In this document: positions 29,978 to 40,780 of the stretch, piece after piece | Layout: each line of letters opens with the position of its first letter | How positions within the stretch are numbered: position 1 is the stretch's first letter | NCBI RefSeq assembly: GCF_014211915.1 | Contig: NZ_CP060039.1 | Location: forward strand, 1,488,001-1,552,000 | Origin: Burkholderia cenocepacia | Lineage (GTDB): Bacteria; Pseudomonadota; Gammaproteobacteria; Burkholderiales; Burkholderiaceae | DNA length: 64,000 nucleotides | Direction of reading: 5' to 3' | Translations under genes and position numbers: made by a program | The notes under the pieces: generated by a model | The model's input: the letters and a program-made list of their open reading frames with translations, nothing else | Databases searched by the model: none | Told to the model about the DNA's origin: nothing

Positions 29978-30283
29978 GGATGTCTCCGTTTTGTCGTTGG
30001 GGTGCTCGGCCGAGCGTACGCTCGGGCAGGCGACGGCCTGCCGGGCGCGGCCGGGCAAATGAGTGATGCGGATGACGCGGTGGCGGCGTGGACGCGCGCC
30101 GTGGCGCGGACGTCACCCGCCGGTCGACGATGGAGACCGGTAGGTCGCCGCCGCCCGGTGCCGGCGTGGTCGGCTCGCTTGCCGGGTGGGGCGTGCGAAC
30201 GCATGCGCGGCGTGATGGCCACGCGAGTGCGGAAAATTATAGCCAGCGCCGCCGCTCACCGGCAATCGGGCCGCGGCGGCGCA

Positions 30284-30775
30284 TCAGTCGATCGATTGCG
30301 CCTGCGCGGAGGCGGTGCTTTGCAGCTGGAAGTGGCCGTCGTCGTTGAAGAGCCAGCCTTCCATCAGTTCGAGCCGGCCGTTGCCGTCGAGCAGCCGCGA
30401 CGGCGGCGCCGGCAGCGGAGCCGAGCGGCGCAGCGACGCGAGCGCGAGCGCTTCCGCTTCGCTGTCGCCGTTGCTGCGATAGACGGATGCGTTGACGACG
30501 CGGCCGCTGCCATCGACGGTGAAGGCGACGACGACGAGCGAGCGGAGCATGGCCTGCGGTGTGCCGTGCAGCATGCCGGACGGATTGCGTTCGGCGACAC
30601 GATGCGCGACCTCGACGCGATACTGGTCGAGATTGCCGCTGCGTATGACCGACGGAATCGTCAGGACCGAGCGTAGCGACGAAGGCGGCGTGATCGTGCA
30701 CGCGGCGAGCAGGGCGACGGCGGCCAGCGCGGCAACACGCAGCCGGGCGACGCGCGGACGGAGAAGGGGGCGCAT
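30284..30775 (-). CDS. Lipoprotein with TonB C-terminal-like domain
   Basis: 163 residues. A lipoprotein signal ends in the lipobox LLAAC (cysteine at about residue 25). The remainder has the TonB C-terminal pattern: PSGMLHGTPQAMLRSLVVVAFTVDGSGRVVNASVYRSNGDSEAEALALASLRRSAPLPAPP (key blocks: VVVAFTVDGSGRV and LRRSAPLPAPP). Unlike true TonB there is no N-terminal membrane helix and no Pro-rich spacer, so it probably is not an energy transducer. It carries no clear ribosome site at 30775; a TATCAT -10-like element lies about 35 bases upstream. The function is unknown. Confidence 0.75.
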   Translation of the reverse strand: MRPLLRPRVARLRVAALAAVALLAACTITPPSSLRSVLTIPSVIRSGNLDQYRVEVAHRVAERNPSGMLHGTPQAMLRSLVVVAFTVDGSGRVVNASVYRSNGDSEAEALALASLRRSAPLPAPPSRLLDGNGRLELMEGWLFNDDGHFQLQSTASAQAQSID

Positions 30776-31088
30776 GAGGTGATGGCCGGGAGGGACGATA
30801 AAAAAATGATAGGCGTCCCGGCGCGAGACGATATGGGGAGAAACGCATAGCGCGCTGGATCGGCCGCCGGGATCGCTGATGATGACGGCCGGGCGCCGCG
30901 TCGAGCAACCGTGCAACGTGCGTCGTGATGTGACGCGACATGTGACAGCGGCCGCGGCGGACGCGCGTGTTGCAAGGTTGAAAGCCACGGCACGCTGCGA
31001 TCGATCGTCCGGCTGGCGCAGCGGTCCGCCGAGGCGGCAATCTCGACCGCACCTCCCGGGCAATCGCCGGCGACGTGCGTCGGCCGGT
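30776..31088. other. Intergenic region without a recognised feature
   Basis: 313 bases between the TonB-like lipoprotein gene and the 97-residue protein gene. I see only a T-rich stretch at 30800-30810 (minus strand) that may be part of the lipoprotein promoter. Confidence 0.4.
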
Positions 31089-31382
31089 TCAGAAGCCGTG
31101 CGTGACGAGCGACAGTACCGACAGGTCGGGGTGCGTGCCGTCGACGATGCTCTTGCCGATGTGGATGGCTTCGTGGGTCGCCTCGTCGAGGCTCGCGAAG
31201 CTTTCCTCGCCGTCCGCGTGAAACGGCACCGCATGGCCGGGCAGCGCCGGATTCACGCCCGGATGGCATACGTAGCCGGTGTAGGTATAGCGCGTGTCGC
31301 TGCCTGGCAGCGTGGCCGGCACGACATGGATCTCGAAGCCTTCGTAATCGACGTGGTCCGTCGCGGTCGACAGGTCGGTCAT
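31089..31382 (-). CDS. Conserved hypothetical protein (97 residues)
   Basis: Balanced, soluble 97-residue protein: MTDLSTATDHVDYEGFEIHV opens it, and GYVCHPGVNPALPGHAVPFH is in the middle. The end ASLDEATHEAIHIGKSIVDG is helical and looks like the conserved helix of small HicB-like or DUF folds. No family can be named. It has no signal peptide and one cysteine. It stands alone on the minus strand, with gaps of over 300 bases on both sides. Confidence 0.65.
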   Translation of the reverse strand: MTDLSTATDHVDYEGFEIHVVPATLPGSDTRYTYTGYVCHPGVNPALPGHAVPFHADGEESFASLDEATHEAIHIGKSIVDGTHPDLSVLSLVTHGF

Positions 31383-31757
31383 GGCGATCTCCGTGTGCCG
31401 CGCGCAGGGGGGGCGCGTGCGGCATCGAATACATCGAACACGCGGCGGCGTTCGTGTCGCCGTGTTGAACGAATTCTAGGCGATGGCGGGGCGGGCCGGG
31501 AGGCGTCCGGGGCGGTGTGCGGCGGCTGGTATCCGGGCGCGCGTACCGTGTCGATTCGGCGCCGATTCCACGAGCGAGCGACGGAAATGCGGATCATCGT
31601 ATTTTTCGCGTCGGGCGCCGGTGCGCTGTCTGACGTGCTGGTCCGGTTTGCCTCGACCGAGCGCTGCTGCCCGCGCCCACCGGGCAGGTGCCGCGCGAGG
31701 CGCGGCGTGAACGCACGTTCCGTCTCGACCGACGGCGCGTGTCGCACCGCGACTTCG
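31383..31757. other. Intergenic region without a recognised feature
   Basis: 375 G+C-rich bases between two minus-strand genes. Frames here are arginine-rich and not protein-like; no terminator or repeat was seen. Confidence 0.4.
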
Positions 31758-32150
31758 TTACTTGCAGCGCGCGTCCTTGCGCTGCACGACGACGATCACC
31801 GGATACTTCTGGCCATGGTCGAGTTCCACGCGCGCGACGACGGTCAGCGTCGCCGGATCGGAATCGTCGTACACGCTGACCTGTTCGTTGCGCAGGTAGG
31901 TCACGCCGGTGCAGTTCGACGTGCGTCCGTCGTCGCCCACCTTGCACTGAAGCTCGTTGTCCTTCAGGTAGTTGTACGGCGACGGGCTCGCGAGATATTC
32001 GCTGAGGCCGCGCGGCGAACCGCCGACGCCGGTCACGTACGCGATCGCGCACGACGCCTGCGCGTCGCTGCCGGAGACGGTGTCGGCCGCTGCATGCGTG
32101 CTGACGGCGGCCAGCAGGGCGACGAGCGACGAGACGAGGAAGGGCTTCAT
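31758..32150 (-). CDS. Secreted hypothetical protein with conserved cysteines
   Basis: 130 residues with a signal peptide (MKPFLVSSLVALLAAVSTHAAA, cleaved before DTV). The mature part carries four cysteines (SCAIAY, LQCKVG, NCTGVT and DARCK at the end), which suits two disulfides in the periplasm. No known family. It ends 20 residues after a strand-rich stretch (LTVVARVELDHGQKYPVIVV). It stands alone between two gaps. Confidence 0.7.
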   Translation of the reverse strand: MKPFLVSSLVALLAAVSTHAAADTVSGSDAQASCAIAYVTGVGGSPRGLSEYLASPSPYNYLKDNELQCKVGDDGRTSNCTGVTYLRNEQVSVYDDSDPATLTVVARVELDHGQKYPVIVVVQRKDARCK

Positions 32151-32244
32151 GACGTGGATTTCCCGTTTCGCGAATCGGAGCGCGGGATTGTAACGGCATC
32201 CGGCGCGACGCGTCGGAACGTGCGGGGCGCGCGCGAGCGGACAA

Positions 32245-32279
32245 ACAAAAACCCCGTCATTCTGCGAATGGACGGGGTT
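32245..32279 (-). terminator. Terminator of tRNA-Ser(TGA)
   Basis: On the minus strand: stem CCCCGTC / GACGGGG (32271-32277 and 32252-32258), extended by ATTC/GAAT with a bulge, then a T run (A run at 32246-32251). Confidence 0.75.
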
Positions 32280-32291
32280 CGGCGAACTTCC

Positions 32292-32379
32292 TGGCGGAAG
32301 CGGTGAGATTCGAACTCACGGACAGTTTCCCGTCGCTGGTTTTCAAGACCAGTGCCTTAAACCGCTCGGCCACGCTTCC
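32292..32379 (-). tRNA. tRNA-Ser(TGA)
   Basis: 88 bases with encoded CCA, read on the minus strand. Acceptor GGAAGCG pairs with CGCTTCC, and the anticodon arm CTGGTCTTGAAAACCAG gives anticodon TGA. The long variable arm (GACGGGAAACTGTC) is as expected for tRNA-Ser, and the T arm is GTGAGTTCGAATCTCAC. It lies just downstream of hemW, from which it is separated by 44 bases. Confidence 0.97.
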
Positions 32380-32423
32380 ACACGAGGCGGCATTGTAACC
32401 GAAATGCCGCGTCGTTCATTCGT

Positions 32424-33638
32424 TCAGTCGTCGCGCAGGAACAATTCCTGCAGGTCGTTGAGGAAACGCTGGCCGAGCGGCGTCGGTGCGATCTGCGTGA
32501 AATCGCGCGTGATCAGCCCGCGCCGTTCCGCTTCCTTCAGCGCCGGCTCGATCGTGCTCATCGGCAGGCCCGTGCGTTCCGCGAAGCTGTGCACGGGGAA
32601 GCCCTCGACGAGCCGCAGCGTGTTCAGCATGAATTCGAACGGCAGGTCGCGCGCGCCGACTTCACGCTCTTCCTGCACGGCCGTGCCGGCCTTCGCCTGC
32701 TCGATGAAGGTCGCCGGATGCTTGTAGCGCGCCTGCCGCAGGATCCGGTTCGGGAACGACAGCTTCGTATGGGCGCCCGCGCCGATCCCGAGATAGTCGC
32801 CGAAGCGCCAGTAATTCAGGTTGTGCTTGCACTGATGATTCGGCTTCGCGTATGCGGACACTTCATAGCGCCCGTAGCCGGCTTCGGCCGTGCGCGCATG
32901 GATCCATTCCTGCATGTCGGCCGACGCGTCGTCGTCGGGAACGACGGGCGGGAACTTCGCGAACAGCGTATTCGGCTCGAGCGTCAGGTGATACAGCGAC
33001 AGGTGCGGCGGCGCGAACGCCAGCGCGGTCTCGATGTCGGTGCGGCATTCGTCCAGCGTCTGGTTCGGCAATGCGAACATCAGGTCGAGGTTGAAGTTGT
33101 CGAAGTTCTTCGCGGCGATCTCGACGGCCGCGCGTGCCTGCGCGGTGTCGTGAATCCGGCCGAGCGCCTTGAGGTGCGCTTCGTTGAAGCTCTGGATGCC
33201 GACCGACAGGCGGTTCACGCCGCTGGCGCGGAACTGCGCGAACTTCGCGGCTTCGAACGTGCCCGGATTCGCCTCGAGCGTGATCTCGGCATCGGCGTCG
33301 AGCGGCAAGAGCGCGCGCACGTCGGACAGCATCCGGTCGAGGCCGGCCGCCGACAGCAGGCTCGGCGTGCCGCCGCCGATGAACACGGTATGCACCTGCC
33401 GGCCCCACACGAGCGGCAGCGCCTGCTCGAGGTCGGCGCGCAACGCGTCGAGATAGTCGGCTTCCGGGAACCGTTCGCCTTTCCATTCGTGCGAGTTGAA
33501 ATCGCAGTACGGGCACTTGCGCACGCACCACGGGAAATGCACGTACAGCGCGAGCGGCGGCAGCGACGTGAGACGCACCTGGCCGGGCGACGTGAAGGTC
33601 GCGACGACGCGCGCGCCGGTGTCCGCGGCCTGGCTCAT
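32424..33638 (-). CDS. hemW: HemW-type radical SAM haem chaperone
   Basis: 404 residues. The radical-SAM cluster motif is CVRKCPYC (C-x3-C-x2-C, about residue 39), followed by CDFNSHEW and GGGTPSLLS, typical of the HemN/HemW group. HemW members lack coproporphyrinogen III dehydrogenase activity and act as haem chaperones; I prefer this because the length and the single C-x3-C-x2-C match HemW rather than the longer HemN. A GGGAGG site precedes the ATG. It is the last gene of rph-rdgB-hemW, 34 bases after rdgB. Confidence 0.92.
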   Translation of the reverse strand: MSQAADTGARVVATFTSPGQVRLTSLPPLALYVHFPWCVRKCPYCDFNSHEWKGERFPEADYLDALRADLEQALPLVWGRQVHTVFIGGGTPSLLSAAGLDRMLSDVRALLPLDADAEITLEANPGTFEAAKFAQFRASGVNRLSVGIQSFNEAHLKALGRIHDTAQARAAVEIAAKNFDNFNLDLMFALPNQTLDECRTDIETALAFAPPHLSLYHLTLEPNTLFAKFPPVVPDDDASADMQEWIHARTAEAGYGRYEVSAYAKPNHQCKHNLNYWRFGDYLGIGAGAHTKLSFPNRILRQARYKHPATFIEQAKAGTAVQEEREVGARDLPFEFMLNTLRLVEGFPVHSFAERTGLPMSTIEPALKEAERRGLITRDFTQIAPTPLGQRFLNDLQELFLRDD

Positions 33639-33672
33639 GCGACCTCCCGCAGCGAATGGGTATCGAGCAAAC

Positions 33673-34299
33673 TCATGCTTCCTCCGCGAGCCGCGCGAGC
33701 AACGCCTTCAGCGCCAGCGCGCGATGGCTGTGCGTGTTCTTCACGGCCGGCTCGAGTTCGGCGGCCGTCGCGCCGAGCGACGGCAGGTAGAAATACGGGT
33801 CGTAGCCGAAACCGTGTTCGCCGCGTGGCGTATCGACGATCTCGCCGGCCCAGCGCCCTTCGGCGAACAGCGGCTCCGGATCGTCCGCATGGCGGACGAG
33901 CGCGAGCACGCAGCAGTAGTACGCGCGCCGGTCGTCGACGCCGCGCAGTTGCTCGACGAGATACGCGTTGTTCGCCGCGTCGCCCTTGTCGCGGCCCGCG
34001 CGCTGCGCGTAGCGTGCCGAATAGACGCCCGGCGCGCCGCGCAGCACGCGCACGCACAGGCCCGAATCGTCGGCGATCGCCGGCAGCCCGGTGAGCCGCG
34101 ACGCGTGGCGTGCCTTGGTCAGCGCGTTCTCGATGAACGTGCCGAACGGCTCTTCCGCCTCCGGCACCGCGAGTTCGCCCTGCGGGACGATCTCGATGCC
34201 GACCGTCGAGAACAGCGCGGTGAATTCGCGCAGCTTGCCCGGGTTGTTCGACGCGAGAACGATGCGCGACAGCGGCGCGACGATGCGGTCGTCAGGCAT
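33673..34299 (-). CDS. rdgB: XTP/dITP diphosphatase (non-canonical purine NTP pyrophosphatase)
   Basis: 208 residues. It removes ITP, dITP and XTP from the nucleotide pool by hydrolysis to the monophosphate. The nucleotide loop [17 protein letters not shown] is at residues 12-28, the metal site is [28 protein letters not shown], and [14 protein letters not shown] is diagnostic. I chose the ATG at 34299, which overlaps the rph stop by 8 bases; a GTG three codons earlier is an alternative. It is the middle gene of rph-rdgB-hemW. Confidence 0.94.
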   Translation of the reverse strand: MPDDRIVAPLSRIVLASNNPGKLREFTALFSTVGIEIVPQGELAVPEAEEPFGTFIENALTKARHASRLTGLPAIADDSGLCVRVLRGAPGVYSARYAQRAGRDKGDAANNAYLVEQLRGVDDRRAYYCCVLALVRHADDPEPLFAEGRWAGEIVDTPRGEHGFGYDPYFYLPSLGATAAELEPAVKNTHSHRALALKALLARLAEEA

Positions 34300-35032
34300 G
34301 GCTCGCACCCAGGACCTCTTTCTGCAACTGCACCAGCTCGGCGATTCCGCCCTGTGCGAGGTCGAGCAGCGCGTTCATCTCGGCGCGCGAGAACGGCACG
34401 CCTTCGGCGGTGCCCTGGACTTCGACGAAGCCGCCCGCGCCCGTCATCACGACGTTCATGTCGGTGTCGCAGCGCGAATCTTCCGCGTAGTCGAGGTCGA
34501 GCACGGGCGCGCCTTCGTACACGCCGACCGAGATCGCGGCGACGTGGTCGGTGATCGGCGAGCGCGCGAGCTTGCCGGCCGCGATCAGCGTCGACACGGC
34601 GTCGTGCGCGGCGACGAACGCGCCGGTGATGCTGGCCGTGCGCGTGCCGCCGTCGGCCTGGATCACGTCGCAGTCGATATGGATCGTGCGCGGGCCGAGC
34701 GCCTCGAGATCGAACACCGCGCGCAGCGCGCGGCCGATCAGGCGCTGAATTTCCTGCGTGCGGCCCGTCTGCTTGCCGCGCGCGGCCTCACGGTCGCTGC
34801 GCGTGTGGGTCGCGCGCGGCAGCATCCCGTATTCGGCAGTCAGCCAGCCTTGCCCGCGCTCGCGCAGGAACTCGGGCACGCGCTCGGCGACGCTCGCGGT
34901 GCAGAGCACCTTGGTATCGCCGAATTCGACCAGCACGGAGCCTTCGGCGTGTTTCGTGTAGTGGCGCGTGAGGGCGACCTTGCGCAGTTCGTCGGCGCGG
35001 CGGCCGCTCGGGCGGGAAACGGAAGACGTCAT
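34292..35032 (-). CDS. rph: Ribonuclease PH
   Basis: 246-residue phosphorolytic 3'-5' exoribonuclease that trims tRNA 3' ends. It carries the RNase PH signature [22 protein letters not shown] at the start (basic RNA groove), [23 protein letters not shown] phosphate-site residues ([19 protein letters not shown], about residues 75-93), and the active-site stretch [18 protein letters not shown]. It overlaps rdgB by 8 bases. It is divergent from yicC with 173 bases between them. Confidence 0.95.
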   Translation of the reverse strand: MTSSVSRPSGRRADELRKVALTRHYTKHAEGSVLVEFGDTKVLCTASVAERVPEFLRERGQGWLTAEYGMLPRATHTRSDREAARGKQTGRTQEIQRLIGRALRAVFDLEALGPRTIHIDCDVIQADGGTRTASITGAFVAAHDAVSTLIAAGKLARSPITDHVAAISVGVYEGAPVLDLDYAEDSRCDTDMNVVMTGAGGFVEVQGTAEGVPFSRAEMNALLDLAQGGIAELVQLQKEVLGASHA

Positions 35033-35205
35033 GGGGAAATCGCGGAAGGAGAGGAAACCCCGATTTTAGCGCCGAACGGCGGGCGTGCCCGGCGGGGTGG
35101 TCCGCAAAAATGGGATAATGCGCGCTTCCCGCCCCGCGCCTTCCGATGCGCCGGGCGCCTCGATGTATTCCCCGCCCGCGAGGGCACCAGACGGCGAGAC
35201 GAACC

Positions 35206-36820
<1,615 letters not shown>

Positions 36821-36878
36821 CGCGGGGCACGAGGGACATAAGGTAGAATAAGGACTATATTCAGAAGGAATTACCAAC

Positions 36879-37082
36879 ATGGCTCGCATTACCGTCGAAG
36901 ACTGCCTGAAGCAAATCCCGAACCGCTTCGAACTGGCGCTCGCCGCCACCTACCGCGCGCGGCAGCTCGCGCAAGGCCATACGCCGAAAATCGAAAGCCG
37001 CGACAAGCCGACCGTCGTCGCGCTGCGCGAAATCGCCGCCGGCCAGGTCGGCGTCGAGATGCTGAAGAAGGTGCCGGTGTAA
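36879..37082 (+). CDS. rpoZ: RNA polymerase omega subunit
   Basis: 67 residues: [20 protein letters not shown] opens it, then [11 protein letters not shown] and [16 protein letters not shown], the omega pattern. It helps assemble the beta' subunit and forms a (p)ppGpp-binding site. It lies 58 bases after gmk and 63 bases before spoT. Confidence 0.96.
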
Positions 37083-37145
37083 CGCGCATCCGGCCCGTTC
37101 CAGCCATGTAGTCCACGCGCGCAACGACTCGACCTGGAGGCGAAT

Positions 37146-39512
37146 ATGAGCACCACCCCATCGTCCGCCTCCGCGGATTCGACCACCGAAGCCACGGCCC
37201 AGTCGCCTGCGCGCCAGTACATCGACGCGGTCCTCGAACAGTCCTTCCGGCATCTGTTCGGGCCGACCGCCACACCGGAGCAGCCGCGCAAGCACGGCGT
37301 CGTTTCGATCGCGAAACTGACGGCCGCGCTTGCCGAGTATCTCGCTCCGGACGAAATCAAAGAGGTCAAGGCGGCGTTCCACTTCAGCGACGAAGCCCAC
37401 CTCGGTCAATATCGCCAGAGCGGCGAGCCCTACATCACCCATCCCGTCGCCGTCGCGGAAATCTGCGCCGGCTGGAAGCTCGACGCGCAGGCCGTGATGG
37501 CCGCGTTGCTGCACGACGTGATGGAAGACCAGGGCGTGACCAAGAACGAGCTGGCCGAGCGATTCGGCCCGAAGGTCGCCGAGCTGGTCGACGGCCTGTC
37601 GAAGCTCGACAAGATGGAATTCCGCAGCCGCGAGGAAGCGCAGGCGGAAAACTTCCGCAAGATGCTGCTCGCGATGGCGCGCGACGTGCGCGTCATTCTC
37701 GTCAAGCTCGCCGATCGCCTGCACAACATGCGCACGCTCGGCGCGGTGCCGATGGAAAAACGCCGCCGCGTCGCGCGGGAAACGCTCGACATCTATGCGC
37801 CGATCGCGCACCGGCTCGGGTTGAACAACACGTATCGCGAGCTGCAGGACATGAGCTTCGCGAACTTCAACCCGCATCGCTACGCGACGCTCGAGAAGGC
37901 GGTGAAGGCCGCGCGCGGCAATCGCCGCGAAGTGATCAGCAAGATCCTCGAGGCCGCGCAGCGCGCGATGGCCGACGCGAAGATCGACGCCGAGATCACC
38001 GGCCGCGAGAAAACCATCTACAGCGTCTATCGCAAGATGCGCGACAAGCAGCTGTCGTTCTCGCAGGTGCTCGACGTGTACGGCTTCCGTGTCGTCGTCG
38101 ACAGCCCGCTCGACTGCTACACGTGCATCGGCGCGTTGCACGCGCTGTACAAGCCGGTGCCCGGCAAGTTCAAGGATTACATCGCGATCCCGAAGATCAA
38201 CGGCTATCAGTCGTTGCACACGACGCTCGTCGGCCCGTTCGGCGCGCCGATCGAGTTCCAGGTGCGTACGCGCAAGATGCACGAGATCGCCGAGGCGGGG
38301 GTCGCCGCGCACTGGCTGTACAAGAACGGCAGCGCGGATCTCAGCGACGTGCAGAAGCGCGCGCATCAGTGGCTGAAGTCGCTGCTCGATATCCAGAGCG
38401 AAGCGGGCGATTCGAGCGAATTCCTTGAGCACGTGAAGATCGACCTGTTCCCCGACGCGGTCTACGTGTTCACGCCGAAGTCGAAGATCATGGCGCTGCC
38501 GCGCGGCGCGACGGCGCTCGATTTCGCGTATTCGATCCACAGCGATCTCGGCAACCAGTGCGTGGCCGTGAAGATCAACAACGAACTGCTGCCGCTGCGC
38601 ACCGAATTGAAGAGCGGCGACATCGTCGAGGTGATCACCGCGCCGTATTCGAAGCCGAACCCTGCATGGCTCGGCTTCGTGCGCACCGGCAAGGCACGCT
38701 CGGCGATCCGCCACTACCTGAAGACGATGCGCCTGAACGAGTCCGTGCAGCTGGGCGAGCGGCTCGTCGACCAGAGCCTGAAGGGCTATGGTCTCGCGCT
38801 GGCCGATGTCGAGCCGGAAGTGTGGGAGAAGCTCGTGCAGTGGACGGGCAACAAGAGCCGTCAGGAAATCTTCGCGGACATCGGCCTCGGCCGTCGCGTC
38901 GCCGCGGTGATGGCCAAGCGCATCGAGGTGCTGATGAGCGGCCGCGACGCGGACGACGATCTGCCGAAGTCCGAGCGGCATCCCGCGCATCATGCGCCGC
39001 CGGTCGTGATTACCGGCACCGAAGGGATGTCCGTGCAGTTGTCCGCATGCTGCCGGCCGATCCCGGGCGACGCGATCATGGGTTACATCGGCATCGGTCT
39101 GGGCATGGCGATTCATACGACGGACTGCCGTGTCGCGCAGCGCATCCATCGCCGCGATCCGGGCCGCTGGATCGACGTCGAATGGGCGCCGCAGCCGGGC
39201 CGCCTGTTCGATGTCGCGGTGAAGGCGTTGGTGAAGAACACGAAGGGCATCTTTGCGCGCGTCGCGGCGGACATCACGTCGGCCGACGCGAACATCGTCC
39301 ATATCGCGATGGACGAGGATCTGACGCACGAATCGACGGTGCTGCGCTTCGTGATCCAGGTCAGCGACCGCGTGCATCTCGCGAACGTGATGCGGCGCGT
39401 GAGAACCAATCCCGACGTGATGCGGATCATGCGCGAGCGCTCGACCGACGACGGTGCGCATGCGCGCCATGACGGCGGCATGCGTATCGAGCGCGAGCGG
39501 CAGGACTACTGA
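37146..39512 (+). CDS. spoT: Bifunctional (p)ppGpp synthetase/hydrolase
   Basis: 788 residues. The N-terminal HD hydrolase domain is intact: YITHP (H99) and LLHDVMED (H123, D124), then KLADRLHNMRTL. The synthetase domain follows with KFKDYIAIPK, matching the RxKD-like class of bifunctional Rel/SpoT rather than the acidic version of RelA, and GYQSLHT and FQVRTRKMHEIAE. After this come a TGS domain (VFTPKSKIMALPRGATALDFAY), a Zn-finger/helical region with CCRP (ACCRPIPGD), and a C-terminal ACT domain. It sets (p)ppGpp levels in starvation. A clear terminator follows. Confidence 0.95.
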   Translation: MSTTPSSASADSTTEATAQSPARQYIDAVLEQSFRHLFGPTATPEQPRKHGVVSIAKLTAALAEYLAPDEIKEVKAAFHFSDEAHLGQYRQSGEPYITHPVAVAEICAGWKLDAQAVMAALLHDVMEDQGVTKNELAERFGPKVAELVDGLSKLDKMEFRSREEAQAENFRKMLLAMARDVRVILVKLADRLHNMRTLGAVPMEKRRRVARETLDIYAPIAHRLGLNNTYRELQDMSFANFNPHRYATLEKAVKAARGNRREVISKILEAAQRAMADAKIDAEITGREKTIYSVYRKMRDKQLSFSQVLDVYGFRVVVDSPLDCYTCIGALHALYKPVPGKFKDYIAIPKINGYQSLHTTLVGPFGAPIEFQVRTRKMHEIAEAGVAAHWLYKNGSADLSDVQKRAHQWLKSLLDIQSEAGDSSEFLEHVKIDLFPDAVYVFTPKSKIMALPRGATALDFAYSIHSDLGNQCVAVKINNELLPLRTELKSGDIVEVITAPYSKPNPAWLGFVRTGKARSAIRHYLKTMRLNESVQLGERLVDQSLKGYGLALADVEPEVWEKLVQWTGNKSRQEIFADIGLGRRVAAVMAKRIEVLMSGRDADDDLPKSERHPAHHAPPVVITGTEGMSVQLSACCRPIPGDAIMGYIGIGLGMAIHTTDCRVAQRIHRRDPGRWIDVEWAPQPGRLFDVAVKALVKNTKGIFARVAADITSADANIVHIAMDEDLTHESTVLRFVIQVSDRVHLANVMRRVRTNPDVMRIMRERSTDDGAHARHDGGMRIERERQDY

Positions 39513-39551
39513 CGCTCACGTGCCCTGGCGGGTGGATTCGATGCTCGACGG

Positions 39552-39575
39552 ACGGCGGCCAATGGCCGCCGTTTT
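39552..39575 (+). terminator. Terminator after spoT
   Basis: A 7-bp stem GGCGGCC (39554-39560) / GGCCGCC (39564-39570) with a 3-base loop and GTTTTC. It lies 42 bases after the stop of spoT. Confidence 0.75.
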
Positions 39576-39662
39576 CATTGACGCGGCCGAAAGGGCGCGT
39601 GACGTTGCCGGCGCGTTGCCGAAGGCGTGCGGGCGATGGTGCGAGTGAGGAGGGCGGGCGGT

Positions 39663-39698
39663 AAAAAGAAAAAGGGCTTTCCCGAAGGAAAGCCCTTT
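39663..39698. terminator. Bidirectional terminator below the tRNA-Arg array
   Basis: A 12-bp stem AAAGGGCTTTCC / GGAAAGCCCTTT (39671-39682 / 39687-39698) with a CGAA tetraloop. The A run at 39663-39673 becomes the T run for the minus-strand tRNAs, and TTT after 39696 serves plus-strand transcripts. Confidence 0.85.
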
Positions 39699-39703
39699 TA
39701 AGG

Positions 39704-39780
39704 TGGCGCGGCTGGCAGGATTCGAACCCACGACCCCTTGGTTCGTAGCCAAGTACTCTATCCAACTGAGCTACAGCCGC
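39704..39780 (-). tRNA. tRNA-Arg(ACG), copy 1 of 3 (3'-most)
   Basis: 77 bases with encoded CCA on the minus strand. Acceptor GCGGCTG pairs with CAGCCGC. The anticodon arm CTTGGCTACGAACCAAG gives ACG (read as ICG after deamination). Identical to the two other copies. Confidence 0.97.
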
Positions 39781-39841
39781 ACGCAAAACGGTACTGCTTC
39801 AACTGTCGGAACCTTCTGCGATGGGAAGGCCCCCAAAAAAG

Positions 39842-39918
39842 TGGCGCGGCTGGCAGGATTCGAACCCACGACCCCTTGGTTCGTAGCCAAGTACTCTATC
39901 CAACTGAGCTACAGCCGC
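39842..39918 (-). tRNA. tRNA-Arg(ACG), copy 2 of 3
   Basis: 77 bases, sequence identical to copies 1 and 3. It is separated by 61 bases from copy 1 and 66 bases from copy 3. The spacers carry short inverted repeats and T-rich leaders that may be processing signals. Confidence 0.97.
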
Positions 39919-39984
39919 ACGCAACAACAAACTTCTACTGCTTCGAACTGAAAGGGCCTTCGGTTCGGAAGGCCCTCGAAAAAG

Positions 39985-40061
39985 TGGCGCGGCTGGCAGG
40001 ATTCGAACCCACGACCCCTTGGTTCGTAGCCAAGTACTCTATCCAACTGAGCTACAGCCGC
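39985..40061 (-). tRNA. tRNA-Arg(ACG), copy 3 of 3 (promoter-proximal)
   Basis: 77 bases, identical to the other copies. It is the first in transcription order; a TATACT -10-like element is at about 40075-40081 on the minus strand. The spacer before copy 2 contains a hairpin AGGGCCTTC / GAAGGCCCT (39953-39961 / 39968-39976). Confidence 0.97.
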
Positions 40062-40190
40062 ACGCAGAAGCGGAAGTATAGCAGAGTCGTATAAAAAGGG
40101 AAGCCTTATTCGCGAATTTGGTGCCATGACCTTGGCCGGCCGCCCTTCGTGTACCCTTGGGGGATCAGTCATCCACGTTGAATCCGCATC

Positions 40191-40754
40191 ATGAACAAGG
40201 CGTTTGTCAAAGAGTCGGACGGTGACGACGACGATCTTGACCAGGCTCAACCCGCGATTCCGGCGGGTGCGAAAAACTACATCACGCCGGCCGGCCACAA
40301 GCGGCTGCGGGACGAGCTGCTGAACCTGATCGACGTCGAGCGCCCCGAGGTCGTGCGGCTCGTGTCGTGGGCCGCATCGAACGGCGACCGGTCGGAGAAC
40401 GGCGACTACATCTACGGCAAGCGGCGGCTTCGGGAGATCGATCGCCGCATCCGCTTCCTGACGAAGCGACTCGACCTCGCCGAAGTCGTCGATGCGAGCC
40501 GGCAGGAGAATGTCGACCAGGTGTTCTTCGGCGCGACGGTCGATTACGAGACGCCGGACGGCGAGGATCACACGGTGACGATCGTCGGGATCGACGAGGT
40601 CGACCTCGATCGCGGCTGCGTCAGCTGGATTTCGCCCGTCGCGCGTGCGCTGATCAAGGCGAAGATCGGCGACACCGTCACGCTGATGACGCCGGCCGGC
40701 CCGCAGCCGATCGACATACTCGACGTCCGGTATCCGGGGCGGGGCGACGCCTGA
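40191..40754 (+). CDS. greB: Transcription elongation factor GreB
   Basis: 187 residues. The N-terminal coiled coil (about 30-95) ends with the acidic tip residues in DRSENGDYIYGKRRLREIDRRI, where D and E promote RNA polymerase transcript cleavage. The C-terminal globular domain has VDQVFFGATVDYETPDGEDHTVTIVG and SWISPVARALIKAKIGDTVTL. The acidic N-terminal stretch (SDGDDDDLDQ, about 9-18) extends it slightly compared with E. coli GreB (158). A strong terminator follows. Confidence 0.92.
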   Translation: MNKAFVKESDGDDDDLDQAQPAIPAGAKNYITPAGHKRLRDELLNLIDVERPEVVRLVSWAASNGDRSENGDYIYGKRRLREIDRRIRFLTKRLDLAEVVDASRQENVDQVFFGATVDYETPDGEDHTVTIVGIDEVDLDRGCVSWISPVARALIKAKIGDTVTLMTPAGPQPIDILDVRYPGRGDA

Positions 40755-40780
40755 GCGTATCGGTCCGATGCAGCCAAGTA

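Noticed and set aside
30237..31052. Longer frames upstream of the TonB-like lipoprotein
   Set aside because: They would bury the lipobox in mid-protein; the start before the lipoprotein signal is preferred.
39704..40061. Three evenly spaced direct repeats that resemble a CRISPR array
   Set aside because: The repeats fold as complete tRNA-Arg(ACG) genes with CCA ends; 77 bases is too long for CRISPR repeats.
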